Source: Rhizobacter koreensis | GTDB lineage: Bacteria; Pseudomonadota; Gammaproteobacteria; Burkholderiales; Burkholderiaceae_C | Length of the DNA stretch: 64,000 bases | NCBI RefSeq assembly: GCF_013366375.1 | Contig: NZ_JABWMJ010000003.1 | Location: 1 to 64,000 of the forward strand | Direction of reading: 5' to 3' | Shown: positions 28,734 to 39,345 of the stretch, one piece after another | How positions within the stretch are numbered: the first letter of the stretch is position 1 | Layout of the letters: each line of letters begins with the position of its first letter | Notes under the pieces: model-generated | Database searches by the model: none | What the model saw: only the letters and a program-made list of their open reading frames with translations | What the model was told of the DNA's origin: nothing | Made by a program: the position numbers and the translations under genes

Positions 28734-30977
28734 TTGTCTTTGCGTCTCAGGCTGGTTGTGTTGGCCCTCGCCATTGCGCTGCCGGGGCTGTTGGCATCGC
28801 TGTGGATCATCGGAAGAACGTACGCCAGCGAGACCGCGACGCTCGAACAGGGGCTGCGCGACACCACGCGCGCGCTGTCGCTGGTAATCGAACGCGAGCT
28901 CGCACGCCGCGAGACGATCGCGCGCATGTTGTCCGAGTCGCCGTATCTCGATGCGGCGCCGAACCTCGCGCCGGCTGACCTCGCCAACTTCTACGCGCAG
29001 GCCCAGCGCGCGACGCAGGGCATCGACGGCTGGATCGTCCTTTCGACTCCCGATCAGCAGCTCATCAATTCGCGGCGTCCGCTTGGTGAGCCGCTGCCGC
29101 AGCGAGTGCCCGGTCAGCCGCCGCTCTATCCGTTCGCGACCGACAAGCCGCTGCTCAGCGGCCTGGCCACCGGGCGCATCAACGGCGAGCTCGCGGCGTC
29201 GATGCAGGTGCCGGTGATCCGCAACGGCAGCGCGCCGCTCAACGTCGGCCTCACCGTGCGGCCGGCCGAGATGCAGCGCCTCATCGACGAGCAGAAGCTG
29301 CCTGCCGGCTGGAACGCCGCGATCATCGACAGCACCGGCCTCATCGTCGCGCGGCGGCCCGATCCGCAGCGCTGGGTCGGGCTGCCGTCGAGCAACAACC
29401 TGCAGTCGCGCATGAAGGCGAGCGCGAGCGGCTTCTTCGAATCGGTCACGCTCGAAGGCGTGCCGAGCATGGCGTTCTTCAGCAAGTCGACGATCTACGG
29501 CTGGGCCTTCGTCATCTCGGTGCCGCGCGCGGCGTACGGCAACAACCTGCGCCGCTCGCTGGGCGAAACCGCCGCCGGCGCACTGCTGCTCATCCTGGCG
29601 GCGATCGGTGGCGCGGTGTTCGTCGCGCGGCGCATCTCGCGCCCGATCTACCGCCTGCGCGACCAGGCGCGTCGCGTCGAAGCAGGCGAGGTGGTCGAGG
29701 CCGAGAAGACCGGTCTTGCCGAAGCCGACACCGTGAGCGCCGCGCTCGCGCAGGCGAGCCAGGCCATCGCGCGTTCGCGCATCGAGCTCGAGGAGAAGGT
29801 CACCGCCGCGACCAACCTGACCCGCGATGCGCAGAAGCAGCTCTCGCAGAGCCAGCGTCTCGAAGCGCTCGGCCAGCTCACCGGCGGCGTCGCCCACGAC
29901 GTCAACAACCTGCTCGCGGTGATCGACAACAGCGCCTACGTGCTCGAGCGTCGGCCGCCCGGCTCCGACAACAGCGCGCAGTGGGCCGCGATCGCGCGCG
30001 CCATCGACGTCGGTCGCCGCCTCACCGGTCATCTGCTGCGCTTCGCGCGCTGGAACGTGGTGCGGCCCGAGGTGATCAATCTCGCGACCTTCCTGCCGTC
30101 GCTTTCCGAGATCCTCAAGACCGCGCTCGGCTCGATGATCAAGGTGTCGATGCGCGTCGAGCCGTCGACGCGGACGATCCAGGCCGACCCGTCCGAACTC
30201 GAGCTCGCGCTGATCAACCTTGCCGTCAATTCGCGTGACGCGATGCCCGACGGCGGCGAGTTCATCGTCGTCGCGCGCAACGCGACCGACGAGGAAGCAA
30301 AGGGCCTCGCGCCGGGTCAGTACGTCGTGATCGCGGTGTCCGACACCGGCAGCGGCATCGCACCCGAGATCCGCGATCGCGTCTTCGACCCGTTCTTCAC
30401 GACCAAGGGGCTGGGGCAGGGCACCGGGCTCGGGCTCAGCCAGATCCACGGCTTCTGCACGCAGGCCGGCGGCACCGCGCGCATCCTCGCGTCATCGCCG
30501 GCCGGCACGACGATCCTGCTGCTGCTGCCGGTGAGCGGCGCCGAACCCAGCGCTGCCGAGCCATCCGACAACGCGCCCGAAGGCGCCGAGGTGCCGCAGA
30601 ACCGCGAGCTGCTGCTGGTCGAGGACAACGCCGAGCTCGGGCAGGCCACGGAGACGCTGCTGACGCTGTTCGGCTACGCGGTCACCCGCGCGTCGAGTGC
30701 GGAAGAGGCGATCGAGCTGATCGATGCCGGCGACAAGCGCTTCGACCTCGTGCTCTCGGACGTGGTCATGCCGGGCGGCATGAACGGCATCAGTTTTGCC
30801 CGCTATCTGCAGGCCAACGTGCCGGGATTGCCGATCATCCTCATCACGGGTTATGCCGCTCGCATCCAGGATGCGCACGGCTTCGAGGTGCTGCGCAAGC
30901 CCTGCGCGCCGGAAATGCTGCTGGCCGCGCTGCGCCGGGTCGAACGCAACGCCGCCTCCGGCAAGGCGGCCGAATAG
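28734..30977 (+). CDS. Hybrid histidine kinase with periplasmic Cache sensor and receiver domain
   Basis: A 747-residue protein. A membrane segment (LVVLALAIALPGLLASLWII), a periplasmic double-Cache-like domain to about 275, a second segment (GALLLILAAIGGAVFV) and HAMP (RRISRPIYRLRDQARRVEAG) lead to a HisKA of the AHDVNNLL type (phospho-His about 388). A HATPase domain (LALINLAVNSRDAMP, DTGSGI, GTGLGLSQ) and a C-terminal receiver (LLLVEDNAELGQ, Asp about 676 in LSDVVMPGG) follow. The start is TTG 28734, supported by GGAGGGG upstream. No cognate output gene is adjacent. Confidence 0.93.
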   Translation: MSLRLRLVVLALAIALPGLLASLWIIGRTYASETATLEQGLRDTTRALSLVIERELARRETIARMLSESPYLDAAPNLAPADLANFYAQAQRATQGIDGWIVLSTPDQQLINSRRPLGEPLPQRVPGQPPLYPFATDKPLLSGLATGRINGELAASMQVPVIRNGSAPLNVGLTVRPAEMQRLIDEQKLPAGWNAAIIDSTGLIVARRPDPQRWVGLPSSNNLQSRMKASASGFFESVTLEGVPSMAFFSKSTIYGWAFVISVPRAAYGNNLRRSLGETAAGALLLILAAIGGAVFVARRISRPIYRLRDQARRVEAGEVVEAEKTGLAEADTVSAALAQASQAIARSRIELEEKVTAATNLTRDAQKQLSQSQRLEALGQLTGGVAHDVNNLLAVIDNSAYVLERRPPGSDNSAQWAAIARAIDVGRRLTGHLLRFARWNVVRPEVINLATFLPSLSEILKTALGSMIKVSMRVEPSTRTIQADPSELELALINLAVNSRDAMPDGGEFIVVARNATDEEAKGLAPGQYVVIAVSDTGSGIAPEIRDRVFDPFFTTKGLGQGTGLGLSQIHGFCTQAGGTARILASSPAGTTILLLLPVSGAEPSAAEPSDNAPEGAEVPQNRELLLVEDNAELGQATETLLTLFGYAVTRASSAEEAIELIDAGDKRFDLVLSDVVMPGGMNGISFARYLQANVPGLPIILITGYAARIQDAHGFEVLRKPCAPEMLLAALRRVERNAASGKAAE

Positions 30978-31031
30978 GCGCGGGCGCATCGCGACGGCGG
31001 CGTCGGGCCACGCCCGGCGCCGCTGCGCGGG

Positions 31032-32998
31032 GTGCCTGTCCGAACGAGAAAGACTGCCGTGGCTGACCTTGCCTTCATCGAGCCGCGACGCGCGCTGCGT
31101 GCCGGCGCGGCATCGGCGTGCGCCGCGCTGCTGGGAAGCGCTCTCGCGTTGCTCGCCGGCCAGGCCGCCGGGCAGCCGGCGTCGACGCGCGGCTATGCCG
31201 ACCTCAGCCTCGAGGAGCTCACCGACGTGGTCGTGACCTCGGTGTCGCGCCGGCCCGAGTCGCTGGCCGGCGCAGCCGCGTCGGTGCAGGTGGTCACCGG
31301 CGACGACCTTCGGCGTGCCGGCGTGACCACGCTCCCGGAGGCGCTGCGCCTGGTGCCGACGCTGCAGGTGGCGGCGCTGAACGCGAGCCAGTACTCGATC
31401 ACGGCGCGCGGGTTCGGCTCGAGCATTGCCAACAAGCTCCTCGTCATGATCGACGGCCGCACCATCTACTCGCCGCTGTTCTCCGGTGTGTTCTGGGAAG
31501 CGCAGGACGTGCTCATCGAGGACATCGAGCAGATCGAGGTGGTCAGCGGCCCGGGCGGCGCGGCCTGGGGCACCAACGCGGTCAACGGCGTCATCAACAT
31601 CATCACGAAGCCGGCCGACGACACCCAGGGCGCGGTCGGCAAGGTGATCGCGGGCAACAGCGAGCGCACCGTCGCCGCGCGCTATGGCTTCGTGCTCGGC
31701 GAGTCGAGCAGCGCCCGCGTCTACGCCAAGCGCTTCGAGCGCGACGCGTTCGATCTGGCCGGCGGCGGCGATGCCCACGACGGCTGGGGCCGCACGCAGG
31801 TCGGCTTTCGCACCGACACCCGTTTCGGCGACGACGTCGTCACGCTGCAGGGCGACGCCTACCGCGGCCACAGCGACGAGCGGCCCGAGTTCGGCGCGAT
31901 CCGCCTCTCGGGCTACAACGTGCTCGGGCGCTGGACGCGGCGCCTCGGCGAGAAGGCCGACGTCGAGGTGCAGGCCTACCTCGACCGCAGCAACCGGGTC
32001 GACCGGTTCGTGCTGCAGGAACGCGCCAACCTGTTCGACGTCGAGGCGAAAGGGCGGCTGCAGACCGGCGCGCATCGCTGGCTGTTCGGCGCCGGCTACC
32101 GGCGCGGCCGCGATCACTCCGAGCCGGGCGTCTACTTCGCGTTCGTGCCGGCCGGCCGCACCGAGCAGTGGCTGTCGGTGTTCGCGCAGGACCAGATCCG
32201 GCTCGCTCCCGCGGTCGAACTCAACTCGGCACGCGCCTCGAGCGCAATCCCTACAGCGGATGGGAGGTGCTGCCGAGTGCCAAGCTCGCCTGGAACGTGA
32301 CGCCGCGCGACCTGATCTGGGGCGGCGTCTCGCGCGCGGTGCGCTCGCCGGCGCGCCTCGATCGCGAGATCGTGTTCCCGACCGAGGCCCCCTACGTGCT
32401 CGCGGGCGGACCGGACTTCCGCTCCGAAGTCGCCAACGTCGTCGAACTCGGCTACCGCGGACAATGGACCACCGCCACGAGCTGGGACGCGACCGCGTTC
32501 CTGCACGACTACCGGCGCCTGCGCAGCCTCGAGACCGACGCGTTCGGTGTCGCCCGCATCGAGAACCGCATCCGCGGTCAGGTGCGCGGAATCGAGGCGT
32601 CGGCGCAGTGGCAGGCGGCGCGCGACTGGCGCCTGCGCGGCGGCCTGCTGCTGCTCAGCAAGCGCCTGCGCGCAGTCGACGGCAGCAACGACGCGGCGGG
32701 GCCGGCCGGGCTCGGCAACGATCCGAAGTACCAGTGGACGCTGCGCTCGAGCCATCGCATCGGCAGCGCCGGCGAGATCGAGGCGGCGGTGCGTCGCGTC
32801 GGCGCGCTGCCGCAGCCGCGCGTGCCGGCCTATACCGCGGTCGACTTCCGCGCGGCCTGGCACGTGACGCCGACGCTCGATCTCTCGGTCGCGGTGCGCA
32901 ACGCGTTCGACCCCGGGCACGTCGAATTCCGCAGCGACCCCTACACCACCGAGATCCCGCGTGCGTTCATGCTGGCGTTGCGCTGGCAGATGCCCTGA
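31032..32998 (+). pseudogene. TonB-dependent receptor, interrupted by a one-base frameshift
   Basis: The first part (31032 to about 32228) encodes a signal peptide (CAALLGSALALLAGQAAG), a TonB box-like EELTDVVVTSVSRR and the plug domain (YSITARGFGSSIANKLLVMI, GPGGAAWGTNAVNGVINIIT), then barrel strands. At 32228-32229 the frame shifts; the rest of the barrel continues in the next frame to 32998, ending in LRWQMP. Adding one G to the GG there restores an unbroken reading (S-G-T-R-L-E-R-N-P-Y-S-G). It could be a true disruption or a homopolymer sequencing error. It heads a YfiR-like/kinase operon. The start may be GTG 31032 or GTG 31059. Confidence 0.85.
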
Positions 32999-33014
32999 GT
33001 CGTACGCGCCGACC

Positions 33015-33581
33015 ATGCCAGCCGCCCGAGCTCCGCGTCTGAGATTGCTTCGGATCGCGGTCGCCGCCGCCGTGCTGGTCGCGGTACCGGTGATCGCGTG
33101 GCCGCAGCCGATCGCGGCCGGCGCCGACGAGCTCAAGGCAGCCTACCTGCACAAGTTCGCGCGCTACGTCGAATGGCCCGACAGTGCGTTTGCCGGCGCC
33201 GACGCGCCGATCGTGTTCGGCGTCGTCGGCGCCGAGGCGGTCTACGCCGAGCTCGCACGCCTGCTGCAGGGCCCGCCGCAGCCGGGCCGCGCGATCGTCG
33301 CCAAGAAGCTGGCGCCGCTCGACCCGCTCGAAGGCATCCACGTGCTGTTCGTCGGCGGCGCCGCGCTGTCCGCCGCGCCGTGGCAGCAGCGTGTGCAGGG
33401 CCGGCCGATCCTCCTGGTGAGCGATCGCGCCCAGGCCCTCGAATCCGGCGCCGCGCTCAACTTCGTGCTGGTGCAGAACCGCCTGCGCTTCGAGGCATCG
33501 ATCGTCGCCATCGAGCATTCGGGGCTGCGCGTCAGCTCGCGCCTGCTCGCGCTCGCGCAACGCGTGGTGGGCTCGCCATGA
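33015..33581 (+). CDS. YfiR-like (DUF4154) periplasmic protein
   Basis: A 188-residue protein with a signal peptide (IAVAAAVLVAVPVIAWPQPIA) and a DUF4154 domain: ELKAAYLHKFARYVEWPDSAF at the N-terminus, then IVFGVVGAEAV, GIHVLFVGG, GRPILLVSD and LNFVLVQNRLRFEAS. In Pseudomonas YfiR binds the periplasmic part of the diguanylate cyclase YfiN and represses it. Here its stop overlaps the next gene by four bases (ATGA), so it is translationally coupled to a hybrid kinase with a YfiN-like sensor part. Confidence 0.9.
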   Translation: MPAARAPRLRLLRIAVAAAVLVAVPVIAWPQPIAAGADELKAAYLHKFARYVEWPDSAFAGADAPIVFGVVGAEAVYAELARLLQGPPQPGRAIVAKKLAPLDPLEGIHVLFVGGAALSAAPWQQRVQGRPILLVSDRAQALESGAALNFVLVQNRLRFEASIVAIEHSGLRVSSRLLALAQRVVGSP

Positions 33582-35869
33582 AGCGGCGCGGGTCGCTGCG
33601 TCGCAAGATCACCGTGGTCGTGATGACCACGACCGCGGTCGCGCTGCTCGTCAGCGCGGCGTCCCTGCTGCTCTACGAACTGCGCTCGTATCGCGACGCC
33701 TGGGTCAACGACCTCACCACGCAGGCCGAACTGGTCGCCAATTCGGTCGGCGCCGCGCTCACCTTCAATGACGCGGCGGCCGCGTCCGAAAACCTCGCGT
33801 TGCTGCGCCTGCGCCCGCAGATCGAGTCCGCAGCGGTGTACCGGGCGAGCGGCGAGCGCTTCGCCAGTTACGCCAGCGCCGAGGCGCACGCGGCGCCCCC
33901 GCCGACGCTGGCATCGAAGCCGACGGGCTCGGACTTCGAGGGCGACCGCCTGACGCTGGTACAGCCGGTGATGCACGGCTCCGAGCGTCTCGGCACGGTG
34001 GTGCTGGTCGCGCACCACGACGTCGGCGGGCGCATCGTCGACTACCTGGCCATCCTCGCTGCCGTCACCCTGGCGAGCATGGCGCTGGCCGCACTGATCT
34101 TCAGCCGCCTGCAGCACGGCGTGACCGAGCCGATCCTCGCGGTCGCGCAAACCGCGCGCGATGTCGTGCAGCGGCGCGACTTCGACCTCAAGGTGCCGCG
34201 CCAGAGCGACGACGAGATGGGCGTTCTGGTCGACGCGTTCAACGACATGCTGGCGAGTCTGTCGACCGAGATCGGCCAGCGCCGGCGCGCCGAGGACGCG
34301 CTGCGCCTCGCGGACCGGCGCAAGGACGAGTTCCTGGCGATGCTCGCGCACGAGCTGCGCAACCCGCTGGCCCCGCTGCTCAACGGCCTCGAGCTGCTGC
34401 GCGACCCGCGCACCGAACCCGATGTGCAGGAGCGCGCGCGCAACATCATGGGCCGCCAGCTGCAGCAGATGGTGCGATTGATCGAAGACCTGCTCGACGT
34501 GTCGCGGATCACCACCGACCGACTCGAGCTGCGGCGCGACCCGCACGACCTGCGCGACGTGCTGCGCGACGCGATCGAGGTGGTCGATCCGGTGATGCGC
34601 GAGCGCGGCCACACGCTCGTCACGCAGCTGCCCGAGCAGCCGGTCTGGGTCGAGGCCGACGCGACGCGGCTCGCCCAGGTGTTCGTCAACCTGCTCAACA
34701 ACGCGGCCAAGTACACCGATCCGAACGGCCGCGTCGTGCTCGCGGCGCGTGCCGACGACGGTCGCGCGGTGGTGTCGGTGAGCGACAACGGCGTCGGCAT
34801 CGACCCGGCGCTGCAGGGCGGCATCTTCGAGATGTTCGTGCAGGCCGATCCGTCGATCGAGCGCGGTCGTGCCGGCCTGGGCGTGGGCCTCACGCTCGCC
34901 CGCAAGCTGGTCGAGTTGCACGGCGGCACCATCGGCGTGAAGAGCGCCGGCATCGGGCAGGGCTCGGAGTTCACGATCACGCTGCCGCTGATCGCGGCGC
35001 CGGCGCAGGCCCCGGCGGTGGCGCGACGGCTGAGCGACGCGCACCGGCGCGTCGCTCAGCGCACGCCGCTCGCGGCGGCCCTGCCGTCGGTGCCGAGCCG
35101 CGGGGTCGCGGGGGCTGCCGGTCCAGGCGCGGCGGGGGCGGCGACAGCGCCGGCGCCGACCCAGGCTGCGCACGCGGCCGGGGACGCGACGAAACCGGCC
35201 GCTCCGGCGACCGCGGCGCCGCCACCGCCGAGCGCGCCGACGTCCGCCGCTAATACGCGGAACGCGACGCCGGCGGCTTCGCCGCAGCGCGAGCCCATGC
35301 CGATCGCTGCAGCGCCCGCCGCGCTCATCGCCGCCAGCTCGGATGCTCGCGCCGCCGCCGGCGGCCCGGCGCCCGGACCGACCGCCACCCGCGCGGCCCC
35401 GCGGTCGGCTGTCGCGTCCTCCGGATCAGCCGCGCGGGCTGCCGCCGAGCGCCGCCGCGCGCCCGCGGGCGGTCTGCGCGTGCTGATCGCCGACGACAAC
35501 CTCGACCTCGCCACCAGCCTTGGCGACGTGCTCGGCTCCCTCGGGCACAAGGTCAGCATCGTCCACGACGGCCACGCGGCGCTCGAAGCCGCGACCAGCC
35601 AGCCGTTCGACGTGGCGCTCTTCGACATCGGCATGCCGGGCCTCAACGGCTACGAGCTGGCGCGGCGGGTGCGGGCCAGCGAAACGGCGCGCGACCTCCT
35701 GATGGTCGCGGTGACCGGCTTCGGCCAGCAGGCCGACCGCGAGCGCACCGCTGACGCGGGCTTCAACCGTCACATGGTCAAGCCGGTCGCGCCGCGCGAA
35801 CTGATCGAGTTTCTCGACGCGCACGCGCGCCGCCTCGAAGGCGGCGAAGCGCCGCCGGGCGGCGGCTGA
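33578..35869 (+). CDS. Hybrid histidine kinase with YfiN-like (CHASE8-type) sensor
   Basis: A 763-residue protein. The N-terminal membrane segment and periplasmic domain (SYRDAWVNDLTTQAELVANS, AALTFNDAAAASENLALL, VYRASGERFASY) resemble the sensor of YfiN. A second segment, HAMP, HisKA (FLAMLAHELRNPLAPLL, phospho-His about 258) and HATPase (VNLLNNAAKY, DNGVGIDP) follow. A linker of about 155 residues (about 472-628), almost only Ala, Pro, Ser, Thr and Arg, joins a C-terminal receiver (LIADDNLDLAT, Asp about 683 in LFDIGMPGLNG). It is coupled to the YfiR-like gene; no GGDEF domain is present. Confidence 0.92.
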   Translation: MKRRGSLRRKITVVVMTTTAVALLVSAASLLLYELRSYRDAWVNDLTTQAELVANSVGAALTFNDAAAASENLALLRLRPQIESAAVYRASGERFASYASAEAHAAPPPTLASKPTGSDFEGDRLTLVQPVMHGSERLGTVVLVAHHDVGGRIVDYLAILAAVTLASMALAALIFSRLQHGVTEPILAVAQTARDVVQRRDFDLKVPRQSDDEMGVLVDAFNDMLASLSTEIGQRRRAEDALRLADRRKDEFLAMLAHELRNPLAPLLNGLELLRDPRTEPDVQERARNIMGRQLQQMVRLIEDLLDVSRITTDRLELRRDPHDLRDVLRDAIEVVDPVMRERGHTLVTQLPEQPVWVEADATRLAQVFVNLLNNAAKYTDPNGRVVLAARADDGRAVVSVSDNGVGIDPALQGGIFEMFVQADPSIERGRAGLGVGLTLARKLVELHGGTIGVKSAGIGQGSEFTITLPLIAAPAQAPAVARRLSDAHRRVAQRTPLAAALPSVPSRGVAGAAGPGAAGAATAPAPTQAAHAAGDATKPAAPATAAPPPPSAPTSAANTRNATPAASPQREPMPIAAAPAALIAASSDARAAAGGPAPGPTATRAAPRSAVASSGSAARAAAERRRAPAGGLRVLIADDNLDLATSLGDVLGSLGHKVSIVHDGHAALEAATSQPFDVALFDIGMPGLNGYELARRVRASETARDLLMVAVTGFGQQADRERTADAGFNRHMVKPVAPRELIEFLDAHARRLEGGEAPPGGG

Positions 35870-35891
35870 GCCGGGCGTTGCCCGAATCGCG

Positions 35892-37097
<1,206 letters not shown>

Positions 37098-37168
37098 CGG
37101 GGTCTCCTCGGGCGCCTGGCGTGCGGCGCCGCTGGGTGGCGGGCGGCCAAGGGCCGCCGGGGTGGGCG

Positions 37169-37858
37169 TCAGCTCGGGCTGGTGATCGCGTCGGCGCTGG
37201 CGGTGGTCACCGCGTCGACCAGCGGAACGCCGCTGATGCGTGCGAGCTCGGCGTGCGAGAGACCGTCGACGCGGTCGAGCACGTGCAGGCCGTCGGGCCG
37301 TACGTCGATCACCGCGAGGTCGGTGTAGATGCGGGCGACGCACCCGATGCCGGTCAGCGGATAGGTGCACGCCTCGACGATCTTGCTCTGACCGGTCTTG
37401 GTGGTGTGCTCCATCATCACGTAGGTCTGCTTGGCGCCGATCGCCAGGTCCATGGCCCCGCCGACCGCGGGAATCGCGTCGCCGCCGGTGTGCCAGTTGG
37501 CGAGGTCGCCGCGCACCGACACCTGGAACGCGCCGAGCACGCAGACGTCGAGGTGGCCGCCGCGCATCATCGCGAAGCTGTCGGCGTGGTGGAAGAAGCA
37601 TCCGCCGGGCAGCAGCGTCACCGGCTGCTTGCCGGCGTTGATGAGGTCGTAGTCCTCCTCGCCCTTGGCCGGCGCCGGACCCATGCCGATCACGCCGTTC
37701 TCGCTGTGCAGCACGACCTCGCGGCCTTCGGGCAGGTGGTTCGCCACCAGCGTCGGCAGGCCGATGCCGAGGTTGACGACGGCACCGTCGGGAATGTCGC
37801 GGGCGACGCGCGCGGCCATCTGGTCGCGCGTCCACTTCAGGGTGGGAATGGCACTCAC
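37169..37858 (-). CDS. pcaJ: 3-oxoacid (beta-ketoadipate) CoA-transferase subunit B
   Basis: A 229-residue CoA-transferase beta subunit. The catalytic glutamate motif SENGVIGMGP is present, together with VNLGIGLPTLVANHLPEG and TYPLTGIGCVARIYTDLAVI. With subunit A it moves CoA from succinyl-CoA to beta-ketoadipate. It starts with GTG 37858 (GAGGAG seven bases upstream), ten bases after the pcaI stop, and is followed by pcaF 71 bases later. Confidence 0.93.
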   Translation of the reverse strand: MSAIPTLKWTRDQMAARVARDIPDGAVVNLGIGLPTLVANHLPEGREVVLHSENGVIGMGPAPAKGEEDYDLINAGKQPVTLLPGGCFFHHADSFAMMRGGHLDVCVLGAFQVSVRGDLANWHTGGDAIPAVGGAMDLAIGAKQTYVMMEHTTKTGQSKIVEACTYPLTGIGCVARIYTDLAVIDVRPDGLHVLDRVDGLSHAELARISGVPLVDAVTTASADAITSPS

Positions 37859-37868
37859 GGCTGGCTCC

Positions 37869-38570
37869 TCATGCGACCTGCTTGAAACCGCCGGCCGTCG
37901 TCGCGACGCGGTCGACCTTGACGACCCGCTGCACGAAGATGCCGGGCGTCACCACCGCCTCCGGATCCAGCCCGCCAAGCTCGACGATCTCGTGCACGGT
38001 GGCGATGGTGGTCCTGGCGGCCATCGCCATCACCGGCCCGAAGTTGCGCGCGGTCATGCGATAGGTGAGGTTGCCCCAGCGGTCACCGCGCTCGGCCCGG
38101 ATCAGCGCGAGGTCGGCGTGGATCGGCGATTCGAAGACGTACATGCGGCCGTCGATCTCGCGCGTCTCCCTGCCCTTGGCGAGGTCGGTGCCATAGCCGG
38201 TGGGCGTGAAGAAGCCGCCGATGCCGGCGCCGGCGGCGCGGATGCGCTCGGCAAGGTTGCCCTGCGGAACCAGTTCGAGCTCGATCTGCTTGCTGCGATA
38301 GAGCGCGTCGAAGTGGTGGCTGTCGGCCTGGCGCGGGAACGAGCAGATGATCTTGCGAACCCGCTTGGCCGCCAGCAGCGCGGCAAGGCCGGTGTCGCCG
38401 TTGCCCGCGTTGTTGTTGACGATGACGAGGTCGCGCGCGCCTTGCGCGAGCAGCGCATCGATCAGCTCGTTGGGCAGGCCTGCGGTGCCGAAGCCGCCGA
38501 TCATCACGGTCGCGCCGTCCTTCACGTCGGCGACGGCCGCCTCGACGCTGCTGAAAATCTTGTCGATCAT
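37869..38570 (-). CDS. pcaI: 3-oxoacid (beta-ketoadipate) CoA-transferase subunit A
   Basis: A 233-residue alpha subunit with the glycine-rich MIGGFGTAGLPNELIDALL, the LVIVNNNAGNGDTGLAALL strand-loop and GVDPE-like GLDPEAVVTPGIFVQRVV end. It forms the CoA-transferase with PcaJ. It is the first gene of the pcaIJF set; a 15-bp palindrome lies 31 bases upstream. An acetoacetate-specific transferase is a less likely alternative because pcaF is in the same operon. Confidence 0.93.
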   Translation of the reverse strand: MIDKIFSSVEAAVADVKDGATVMIGGFGTAGLPNELIDALLAQGARDLVIVNNNAGNGDTGLAALLAAKRVRKIICSFPRQADSHHFDALYRSKQIELELVPQGNLAERIRAAGAGIGGFFTPTGYGTDLAKGRETREIDGRMYVFESPIHADLALIRAERGDRWGNLTYRMTARNFGPVMAMAARTTIATVHEIVELGGLDPEAVVTPGIFVQRVVKVDRVATTAGGFKQVA

Positions 38571-38600
38571 CGTCGTCCCTTCACGCGTGACGCGCAGCCG

Positions 38601-38615
38601 TCGACTTTAAGTCGA
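38601..38615. promoter_or_regulatory. Palindrome upstream of pcaI, candidate operator
   Basis: TCGACTTTAAGTCGA has perfect 7-bp arms around a single central base and is AT-rich for this genome. It lies 31-45 bases before the pcaI start, in the 61-base gap after aroQ, where an operator or promoter of the pcaIJF set would be expected. The regulator is not encoded in the window. Confidence 0.4.
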
Positions 38616-38631
38616 TGCGCGGGGCGCGTGC

Positions 38632-39105
38632 TCAGATACGGCGCAGCCGCCCATCGGCCAGGGCTTTGGCGGCCAGCCCGTCGATGGCCAGACGATAGCC
38701 CGCGATGCCGAAGCCGACCACGATCCCGGTGGCAGCCGGCGACAGATACGAGTGGTGGCGGAACGGCTCGCGCGCGTGCACGTTCGAGATGTGCACCTCG
38801 ACCGTCGGCACGCCGACGCCCTTGATGGCGTCGTGCAACGCGACCGAGGTGTGCGTGTAGGCGCCGGCGTTGAGCACGATCCCCGCGACCTCGCCGCGTG
38901 CGAAGCCGGCGCCGGCGTCGTGGATCCAGTCGACCAGCACGCCTTCGTGGTTGCTCTGCCGGCAGTCGGCGCTGAAGCCGTGCGCCTCGGCCGCCTCGCG
39001 GCACAGCGCTTCGACGTCGGCCAGCGTCGCGCTGCCGTACGTCGTCGGCTCGCGCGTGCCCAGCAAGTTGAGGTTCGGGCCGTTCAGAACGAGGATGTCC
39101 GCCAT
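38632..39105 (-). CDS. aroQ: 3-dehydroquinate dehydratase, type II
   Basis: A 157-residue type II dehydroquinase of the shikimate pathway. The signature [20 protein letters not shown] includes the catalytic Tyr and Arg region; [16 protein letters not shown] and [20 protein letters not shown] complete the active site. ATG 39105 has GGAGA five bases upstream. It precedes pcaI on the same strand but is separated by a palindrome, so co-transcription is uncertain. Confidence 0.97.
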   Translation of the reverse strand: MADILVLNGPNLNLLGTREPTTYGSATLADVEALCREAAEAHGFSADCRQSNHEGVLVDWIHDAGAGFARGEVAGIVLNAGAYTHTSVALHDAIKGVGVPTVEVHISNVHAREPFRHHSYLSPAATGIVVGFGIAGYRLAIDGLAAKALADGRLRRI

Positions 39106-39232
39106 GCAGTCTCCGCACCGCCACGAGGCGGAAGAGCGATTCTGCCGCGCCAGGGCGGCGCTCGATTCGGACGGGCTCGCTGCCGGAACGGCGGGTGCGC
39201 GAGGCAGGGCCCGTGAGCGTCGTGCGCAGACG

Positions 39233-39268
39233 AAAAAAGTGGAGACGTCCTTGCGGAGGTCTCCACTT
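39233..39268 (-). terminator. Rho-independent terminator of the YeaQ-like gene
   Basis: On the minus strand a perfect 10-bp stem, AAGTGGAGAC with GTCTCCACTT (39259-39268 with 39237-39246), has a 12-base loop and is followed by a run of six T. It lies about 80 bases after the stop of the YeaQ/GlsB-like gene. Confidence 0.9.
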
Positions 39269-39345
39269 GCCGGGCCGCCGGCGGGCAGCTCGGCTTGACC
39301 AGGCGCGGGTTGCGGGTTGCGGACGCAGCCCGCGCCGGCGCTCGG

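Noticed and set aside
33098..33577. N-terminal extension of the YfiN-like kinase upstream of 33578
   Set aside because: That frame overlaps the YfiR-like gene and is its Arg-rich shadow; ATG 33578 begins directly before the membrane segment.
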